The notes beneath the pieces were generated by a model. The model worked only from the letters and a program-made list of their open reading frames with translations, ran no database searches and was not told where the DNA came from. A program made the position numbers and the translations under genes. A stretch of DNA of 64,000 nt from Branchiostoma belcheri (lineage: Eukaryota > Chordata > Leptocardii > Amphioxiformes > Branchiostomatidae). The stretch covers positions 1,491,569-1,555,568 of the forward strand of contig NW_017804465.1 of assembly GCF_001625305.1 (NCBI RefSeq), read 5' to 3'. Positions 57,101 to 64,000 of this stretch are shown one piece after another; the stretch's first letter is position 1; every line of letters begins with the position of its first letter.

Positions 57101-60100
57101 AGTAAATTATACATTCCACCATACCTGTTTCTCCACCATCCCTGCCCACTCCCATCTCTCTTCCTGCTCTGTCCCTGCTGCCTCCTCCTCTTCCTGTCCC
57201 TCCTCATCAGCAAACCACCACCCCTCCAGCCCCACTTGGATTGGTCCGGTCCAGCCGATCCTCTGAAGTTCATCCTCTAAAAGCAGCTGCAGACAGGTGC
57301 GGTCAGACCGCTTGTCGATTTTCTCATTGAAGCTGCGTAGGACCCAGTAGCCAGCCTGCGGAGAGAATTGATCAAATTATACCAGTGGAAAAACTGATTG
57401 CATTCGAACCGGCAAACTTACACTTGTAGCTTGCCGTGTTGAAAAAACTTTTTCAGCCATGAATCATATTTCCTCGTAGCACATGTTTCAACAAGAATTC
57501 AGAGATCTCATACCTCCATGAAATAATATGAGTTTTTGTAAATGTTTTACACAGTACACTACAGTACAGAACAAAATAACACAGGTTTTTGTTTTCAAAC
57601 ACACAGTAGCACCTTTGGCCTGAAATAGGTCAGGCTGTAATACATTTGGTCAACTGAACAAGTAGCCTATTCCAGAGGGAGAACCTCATTAATCAAACCG
57701 TAGCAGGCGCGCTGCGTGTTTTGTTGCATAACCTGCACATCTGTTTTCCCTGCCTTGCAAAAAGGTACAAAAACCGGAAGTTCTGCTGCAGTACCAAGGT
57801 CAGCCACCGGGAGCTCCATATTTGACCTTGACCTTTGGCTTCCTAAGACCTACCAGCATACCAAATATCACAATCCATAAAGGCGTTCTGAAGTTATGCT
57901 GACTACAAATGTGCAGAAACAAACACACACACACACACAGACGCGCCAAAAACAATACCTCCATTTTTCATGGAGGTCATAATTAGAACAAGAACAATCA
58001 AAGAGTAAAATGTGTAATATACCGGTAATTTTGTGATTGCCTTACCAGTGTGAGAAACTTGACATGCACAAGTAGCGACCCTTCCTCGATGTTCTCTACT
58101 TCGATGTGTCGATCTCGCTCCACCACCCTGCGGATGGCCTCCTCTGTCTGCTGCCTGTTGCCCAGGTAGAACCCTGCCAGTGTTGTCACTCCTGTAGCCA
58201 TCCCTGCTGCCAGTCCAGTTCCCAGTACAACTGCAGGTGATTCTGAAACCTTGCTGGCTGCGAACGCAGCCGTAGCAAATGCTCCGGCCACGAGGCCTCC
58301 TGCTGCAAGGGCCTGGCTCTGGATTCTGATGGTTGCGCCACCAAAAGTACCTCCCACAGACATCTGCAGAGCCGGCGGCTGCCCAACATTTGCAGCTGCT
58401 TGACTTGCAGGTGGGACATTGTGGTACACCTGCCCAGCCGGTTGGGGGGGCATGTGGAAGCCTTGGTGTGGAAACAAGGCTGCCTGAGCCCCGTACCCTT
58501 GCTGTTCTGGGTGGAACTGCACGGGAGCAGCCTGCTGAGGGTGCTGTTGCATCTGCCTTGGGTCCTGGTAGGCTTGTCCGGCAGCCTGGGGTGCTGGTTG
58601 GCCTCCGTGTTCAGCAAGGAAATACTCCCCAGGCAGTCCAGGCTGCAGTTCTCCCTGCACCTCTATTTCAGTATCTTGTGGTGGCAGCTCGTCCTGAGCA
58701 CCTCTGAGAGGTTGCCTTGGTGCTCCCTCAGCCATGTTTGTGGAATTTCTTATTAATCAGGAACCCTGATTACCTAACGTGTACAAGCAAAAATTTTAGC
58801 TGCGTACCAAACTGTAAGAACTACTGTCCTGTAGTTTGTTCCTTGACCAGAGTGCAAAGTCCTTTTGCCCCACATACGGGACACCGTAGTTAATGTTTAA
58901 CATGAACCCTCCAGATATGTGTAACTCGGCAGTTAGGAACACTATGCTGTGTTCCATAATACCTGTCTGCAATCTGCGGATAGATTTTCAAGATTGCAGA
59001 AGCCCCAATTGGGGCCTGAGAGTTCTAGTTTGCTAAATGGAAAGCTTGCAAGGATAGACAAAAAACAAAAAATTTTACTTTAACTTCTGCAATATTGCAG
59101 AGCACTGAAAAAAAGTATTTCGACCACTGCATGCAGTAAATTTCACTTCATTGTGTCTCATCATCCAAACTGCCATTTTTGTTTAAAACTGTTTGATCCC
59201 CTCCAGTCTGCCCTACCAGACTAAGTGTGGCACTGGATATGTCCTTCCCTGTTAGTACTGTGTTAACAAGTGTTCTCAGTACTATGCTAACAGTACTGAC
59301 TTAACAAGACTTCAGTGTGTACTTAACTTATAATTACTAACAACATGTGTTTTGCCATCTCTAGCAGACTTTCTCAAAATCATCAACTAATTTAAAGATA
59401 TTTCATATTTCCAGGCTGCCATCAGATGTGTGCTGTATGTTTATTTTACTGATGTTGCTTCAATGTTTGTTTTCCAGTTGTCCTGTTCTGCATGGCAGCT
59501 GATTTCTTCTTACTGTTCTGTATGTTTCCACTGGTGCATTTGTACATTTGCTAGTAAAAGAGCCTAGTCTAGCTGCCATCCCATTTGCTACGGGGCTCCT
59601 TAACTTAGTTAAGTTATGCTTGAGTGAGCTTAGTGAGTATGGGAGCCCCAGTATAGCCTCCACCAGGCTTTGGGAGGCGGTTGGAAAGAGTAGAAATTGG
59701 CCAAAAAGAGAGATTACATGCCAGAGGAGTTGGTCCACTAGATTGCACAGGTGCTGCAAACTGAACTCTTTAGCGGACCAACTCCCTTGGCATGTTATCT
59801 CTCTATTTGGCCTATTTAATTCTTTTCAGCCACCTCCCGAAGCCTGGTAGAAGCTAGCCTCAGTATACAAATAGGATGGCACCAAGGCTTACTCTAAATA
59901 CTGTGCAACTGTTCAATTTCTGAAGTTGTATCCTTTGGATACTTTTCTGTGCAGCTCTTTATACATGTTTTGATGACGATTTTGCTCTGTTTGAACAGTG
60001 AGTGCAGAGGATGTAGGGTTGAATGTGAATGACCTGAACAATGTGATGCAGAGAACCCGCTACACAACATGTATATCAGAGGAACTGGGGGGATCTGGGA

Positions 60101-63100
60101 ACCCATCCATACTCACTGGGAAAGGTGGGTTCTTTCTACATCAAGTCAGAATTATTATAATGTTAGCTTGAAGACTGAGATATTTATCTGTTGGTAGGAG
60201 TTATTCTGAAACACGTTTGTACTGTTATTTCCAGCACAAATACAATTGGACTTACTCAAATTTTTGACTGTTACAGTCCAATCTTTGTCAAGGAATGAGC
60301 AATCCACCACTTTTTGGGCAGTTTATGCAGATAGAACACGTGAATCAGTGGACAGTTTGTGTCCCTCCCTCTCTGTCCCTGTTGAGGGATTGTTGTAATG
60401 CCACACAATCACAGTTTCCGAGCTTTCAAAAAAAAATCCGCACATTATACGTATAATGTAATTTTGGACAGTTATACTTTTCCTGTCTAATCTTAATGTA
60501 AATGTCTTGATGAAGATTGAAGTAAAATGTTGTGTGTTTTATGCATATGTCTGCCTGCAGGAGTTGTGTGTGCAATGGAGGCTGCTCTGGACTTCCTCAG
60601 CATGGGAACTCTGAAGGAGAAAACAGTGGCAATACAGGGGGCTGGCAATGTGGGCAAGTACATGTATATTTGTATCAATTAACACTTTCACCCGTTCATT
60701 CATATGTATGTATATTCAATAAGAGAGAAAACAGACTGGCAATACAGGGGGCCAGCAATGTGGGCAAATAGCATATTAATTTGAGATATACTTCTTTGGG
60801 ACATACATCATTCTGAAAAGCTTTAATGACACAAATATTGCCATATCTTTGAACCAATACATGAAATGAAATACACTCTTGGTGAATGTAGGGATTTTAT
60901 TACTCAAACTCCCAACAATACACCCTTTCTTTGCCATTATGGCCTGGTTACACACATGCATGTGGTACGATTACTATACAGTCACAAAACTGAGAATATT
61001 CTTGGGATAGCTGTGCATCTGTCCTGCAGTATTAAGCTGTCTTGCTATTGTTGGCAGTTGGTTCAATCACACAACAGTCTTCAAGTCTTCAATGCTTAAC
61101 CACCATGTTGTTGTTTCACTTCCAGCTCTGGTGATCATAGAGACCCTGTTAGAGAAGGGAGTGAAGTACATCTACGTCACCGAGTGTCACCAGAACAGGG
61201 TCGACGACATGAAACGAGTCTTAGCTGACAAGGTTTGGTTTAACCTTCTCCCTGCTGTCTAAATATGTAACCCTGTAACCAATAGAGAACTGGTAGCCAA
61301 ACTTCTACTTCAGTGTGCTAAAGGTTAACCTTCTCCCTGCTGCCTAACCCCGTGACCAATACAGAAGTGGTAGACAAATTGCTACTTCAGCATCAACTTT
61401 CTCCCTGCTGCCTAACTCTGTATCCAATGGGGAATTGACAGCCAAATGGCTACCTCAGTCTAGATCTGCTTCTGGTTAAAAGAAAAACAACATTTTTAAG
61501 GAAATAAGGACATCTCTGTTTAACAAAACTATACTGTTTAACATTGATTGTAACATTTCCAATGACCATAACCCTCTGCATGTGCCATCTATAGTTCAAT
61601 CAGATTATCATGTCCGAGCATGCTCTTAGAGTACAGTCAAGTGTTTTATGTTTGCCATCTGTTAACATGTGTACATGTACAATGTATGTAACATGTCCCC
61701 TGATGTCTCCCCTCTGCAGGCTAACGGCAGGCTGGAGATACAGAAGGTCCCTATAGACGACACCAGCATCATGTCTTATAACTGTGACATCCTGTCTCCA
61801 TGTGCCCTCGGAGGGGTAGGCTTGCTTTCTTATCTTCTTGCTTTAGACTGAGACTTAGGGGCTCCAGTCAGGCACATAAGGCAGTCAGAGCTTGTCGTGA
61901 GTATTCCAGCAAGTATGACTGTATGTCTTGTAAATGTGACATAATGTCCATGTGCACTCGGAGGGGTAAGATTTACTTCTTCTGTTCTTGCTTTAGACTT
62001 AAATGTAGAAGCATCTACTCTAAATAGTTTCATCAGGTTGGTACAAATGTAAGTCACTGAATAAAGAGAATCTTTCTACACAACCAAGTGTTTTATTCAG
62101 CCGACATCACCTTCTTCAGGGCTTCGTTTTAGAAGGATCTACATTACATGGAGTGGGTAAGAGCTAATGGAGCAATGTATCTAAGTATATCAACTGTTCG
62201 TTGTATCTTTCCCAGCTCCAGTGTCTTTCTGACACATAAGGCACTGAGAGCATTCCTGCAAGTTTGTTGTCTAGATATCCTATACAAAAAAAGCAACCCT
62301 CACTTGGCTTATACCTCCTTGCCCTCCCCTCTCCCCAGATCCTGAATGCTGACACCATACCCCAGATCAGTGCTCCCATTGTGTGTGGTGCAGCCCTTTT
62401 TTTCCCTCCCTCGACTGTTCCTTACATGATGATAGTTTTAGTTTGTTCCTGTAATCATGACTGTACCATTTCTTAACTGTGAATTTCCCCTTCCCCCAGA
62501 TCCTGAATGAGGACACCATCCCACAGATCAGTGCTTCCATCGTGTGCGGTGCAGCCAACAACCAGCTGGGCTGTCCCGAGGACAACCAGCTACTGAAGGA
62601 GCGCGGCATCACGTACATAGTGGACTATGTGGCCAACAGGATGGTGAGGCTTGTAAAGTTGATTTCTATATATAATTTAGCATGGATGGTGAGTTATGAA
62701 TAAAGTTTGAACTGTAATTTCCAACACAAGAAATTGAACTTACCCAAATTTTACACTGTACAACTCTAGTCTTTGTAAACGAATGAACAATCCATCACTT
62801 CTTTGACGTCCTGTGATGCAGATGATACACGTGACTTGTGAGTTTTGTACATCAATCACAAAAATCATGACTCTAGCATGTCCAGAACACAAGATATTAA
62901 AACTGGAGTTCTGCTGCAGTACCATTAAAAAGGCCAGAGGGTCCAAAATCTAATCATTTGTCAATGAGTCTAGACCTACCTACCTTCCAACTGTCATGAC
63001 AATCCATCCATAGCTTCTTTATTTATCGTTCTAAACCATACACATACGTGCAAACTCTACTAAAAACGTGTCCTACCAGGCAAATGTAATAAAAGCAATA

Positions 63101-64000
63101 TGATATAGGCTTTCTGTGAAGTTGGCATATTTCACAGAAATATAGAGCTGGGAAAATGCGCATTTCGTTATTTATGTAAATACAGAATAATGTGTTTCCT
63201 TTTCCCCCCAGGGTATTGTGAACTGTGCCAATGAGACGTACGGGCGTCTGCCAGATGATCCAGCCATCACCAGACATCTGGGGAGGGACTGGGATAACTC
63301 AGTAAGCTGGCGTTCTTTGTTTGTTTTGCATAATCGTTTAACAGCCTTCAGGCATAACACAACTGTCCAGTTTTGTACAGTAAGTACAATATTTGTAAGA
63401 CCAGACTGATACACTTACACTGGGAAGAACCCCTACTCTTTTCGATAAAGTGTGTTGGGTTCTTAAATGTGCTTGAGGTGTGGCCCTCCCCAAACACGGG
63501 ACCCCTGGCTTTATATTCCATCCAAGAGGATGTCCCTAACCAAAGCTAGGTACTCATTTTCACCTGAGTCAAGTGAGGAAGTAAGTGTAAAAAGCCTTTC
63601 CCAAGGGTACAATATTGGAGCCTGCTTCTTCTTGTTCTTCTTCTTTCATCCTCATCATGATGAGGTGTAGCAGAAGGTGTTCTGCTTCCAGTACTACTGC
63701 TTGTCAGACAAACCAGCCTCAGATTCTATGACTGAGAGTTGTGGTTGGAGCCTGTTTAGCACTCAAACACTCAAACATACTCAAGACAACCTTGCCACCT
63801 TTGTGTATTTCTCCAGGTGTTTAAGATCACTAAGGAGATCCTTCAGAAGGCTGAGAAGGAGGACGTCACACCTGTGGAGGCTGCCGACGTTCTTGCCGAC
63901 AAGGCGAGTCGGGAACTCCATCCCATCTGGCCTCACCGGAGTCAGCAGATTATCAAAGCACTGGTGGCCGGCGGCTGGCATAGGGGGAACAACATCTACG
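50614..64000 (+). CDS. Leucine-dehydrogenase-type amino acid dehydrogenase, mitochondrial (3' end outside window)
   Basis: Eleven exons are visible: 50614-50961, 51399-51497, 53560-53666, 54225-54346, 59999-60124, 60561-60653, 61126-61232, 61720-61815, 62500-62643, 63212-63301 and 63817-64000 (open), giving 505 residues so far. The first ~60 are rich in Arg, Lys and Ser with few acids, as in a mitochondrial presequence. The core follows bacterial leucine dehydrogenase closely: CGGIRLW at 150-156, the lysine pair K178 ([10 protein letters not shown]) and K190 (AGGGKGVV) 12 apart as in the family, D230 in SAEDVG, the NAD site GAGNVA at 294-299, [11 protein letters not shown] and GAANNQLG. The reaction should be NAD-dependent oxidative deamination of leucine, valine or a related amino acid. 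Intron 6 uses a GC donor (GTGG/GCAAGT), required by the frame. Intron 4 (5.6 kb) contains a minus-strand gene. Several exons have partial tandem copies beside them. Confidence 0.93.
50985..51215. repeat. GT-rich microsatellite with a duplicated block
   Basis: Interrupted (GT)n immediately follows the exon 1 donor. A ~65-bp block (GTGAGTCTCCCTCTGTGTGT to GAGCATGTGTG) occurs twice, at about 50998 and 51074. Confidence 0.9.
52280..52428. repeat. Family C element, partial copy
   Basis: The right part (CACTCCTCTGGCCAATGGAT and CCACCGTATGATCTGCTTGG) matches 28631-28766. The left arm is degraded. Confidence 0.6.
53325..53559 (+). repeat. Two extra copies of the start of dehydrogenase exon 3
   Basis: Copies at 53335 and 53455 each follow a good acceptor and match the first ~50 bp of exon 3 (TGTGGAGGTATCCG to GACCGGTAC). 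Both then turn into TGA within three codons (CCTGAAGCC). The intact exon starts at 53560. Unit lengths are 120 and 105 bp. Confidence 0.92.
53820..54012. repeat. CCAGAAC / GTTCTGGA repeats
   Basis: Same family as 5545-6180, with GGTTCTGGATAGTCCATGTG and GCGGAGACTATCCAGAACTG. Confidence 0.7.
54013..54160 (+). repeat. Two partial copies of dehydrogenase exon 4
   Basis: The stretch 54018-54051 matches the middle of exon 4 (ACAAACACAGGGACC, CTTCAGAC). 54102-54155 matches its first ~50 bp after a good acceptor (TTTCCACAG) and still reads [13 protein letters not shown]. The true exon is 54225-54346. Confidence 0.85.
55283..55860. repeat. Three imperfect ~195-bp tandem units
   Basis: Units begin at AACTGAAATCCTAGTACATA (about 55283 and 55478) and ACTGAAATCCTATAG (about 55718). 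The first two share AATGATCCTGGTAGGTTTCA and CCCTAGCCTGGTGCTAATCA; the third is diverged. They lie just beyond the stop codon of the minus-strand gene, probably in its 3' UTR. Confidence 0.8.
55898..58735 (-). CDS. Unrecognised protein with P/Q-rich N-terminus, two hydrophobic segments and a helical-repeat-like C-terminus
   Basis: Three minus-strand exons, 58735-58046, 57355-57125 and 56848-55898, all phase 0, encode about 623 residues. The gene lies wholly within intron 4 of the dehydrogenase gene. Residues 1-125 are rich in Pro, Gln, Ala and His. Two Gly/Ala-rich hydrophobic segments lie at about 142-160 and 168-191, either a membrane hairpin or buried helices. A basic helix and a strand-like [14 protein letters not shown] at 217-230 follow. 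An acidic stretch ([17 protein letters not shown]) ends exon 2. From about 350 the sequence is alpha-helical and TPR-like ([35 protein letters not shown]). The EEGS-strand plus TPR layout recalls poorly characterised, expanded invertebrate families, but I cannot name one. The start ATG at 58735 is the first in frame. The long, codon-biased frames make it a real gene. Confidence 0.85.
59654..59857. repeat. Palindromic element, distant family A
   Basis: Ends TAGCCTCCACCAGGCTTTGG and CCTGGTAGAAGCTAG with inverted inner arms (GAGTAGAAATTGGCC, GGAGTTGGTCC). It is more diverged than the copies at 466 and 48880. Confidence 0.65.
60725..60772 (+). repeat. Copy of the end of dehydrogenase exon 6
   Basis: ACAGACTGGCAATACAGGGG to AGCAATGTGGGCAAAT repeats the last ~40 bp of exon 6 and its GC donor, now GCAAAT. 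Confidence 0.85.
61233..61465. repeat. Three ~75-bp tandem units in intron 7
   Basis: Units contain CTTCTCCCTGCTG (or CTTTCTCCCTGCTG) at about 61245, 61330 and 61388, with ACCAATACAGAA-like and GCTACTTCAG parts in each. The first begins right at the exon 7 donor. Confidence 0.75.
61905..61970 (+). repeat. Copy of the end of dehydrogenase exon 8
   Basis: ATGTCTTGTAAATGTGACAT to CACTCGGAGGGGTAAG repeats the last ~50 bp of exon 8 with a good donor. The following CTTCTTGCTTTAGACT-type intron sequence is duplicated too. Confidence 0.85.
62325..62397 (+). repeat. Copy of the start of dehydrogenase exon 9
   Basis: The acceptor CTCCCCAG and ~55 bp of exon 9 (ATCCTGAATGCTGACACC to GTGTGTGGTGCAGCC) appear 161 bp before the true exon at 62500. 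The frame is intact until the copy breaks off into a T-rich stretch. Confidence 0.9.

Noticed and set aside
56269..58756. Plus-strand frames of 70-124 codons over the nested gene
   Set aside because: They are shadows of the longer minus-strand exons, with Cys/Ser-rich composition and no family resemblance.

Overview
This window is nuclear DNA of an invertebrate chordate, most likely a lancelet (Branchiostoma). Evidence: many short GT-AG introns, AT-rich intergenic DNA full of small palindromic elements, one run of N (12350-12597), and genes that read as single-copy relatives of vertebrate families. I had only the sequence; exon borders were set by hand from reading frame, splice signals and my memory of the families.

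Layout: (1) 1-2398, repeats, including a six-copy ~177-bp tandem array. (2) 2399-5537 (+), a SHISA5-like membrane protein. (3) 8957-11412 (+), a second small single-pass PPxY protein whose middle exon lies in a four-copy tandem array. (4) 13618-17570 (-), XXYLT1, an ER xylosyltransferase acting on Notch-type EGF repeats. (5) 19395-24997 (-), SLC25A20, the mitochondrial carnitine/acylcarnitine carrier, with two alternative first coding exons. (6) 26265-46581 (+), a complete 26-exon DUSP-UBL ubiquitin protease of the USP4/USP11/USP15 group, closest to USP4. (7) 50614-64000 (+, runs off the end), a mitochondrial leucine-dehydrogenase-type amino acid dehydrogenase. Its fourth intron holds (8) an unrecognised three-exon gene on the minus strand (55898-58735).

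The genes do not form one pathway. SHISA5, SLC25A20 and USP4 all lie in human 3p21.31 and XXYLT1 is on human chromosome 3 (3q29), so the block looks like conserved chordate synteny.

The most unusual pattern is structural. In five unrelated genes, short pieces of exon that carry a splice junction plus flanking intron have been tandemly copied beside the true exon, at more than fifteen places, often in several copies and twice joined to telomere-like repeats. In the small PPxY gene the copies are in phase, so an internal donor could yield 33-nt in-frame microexons. Other points: a GC-AG intron, a carrier signature lacking its first proline, and several MITE families, one copy with an intact 9-bp target-site duplication.
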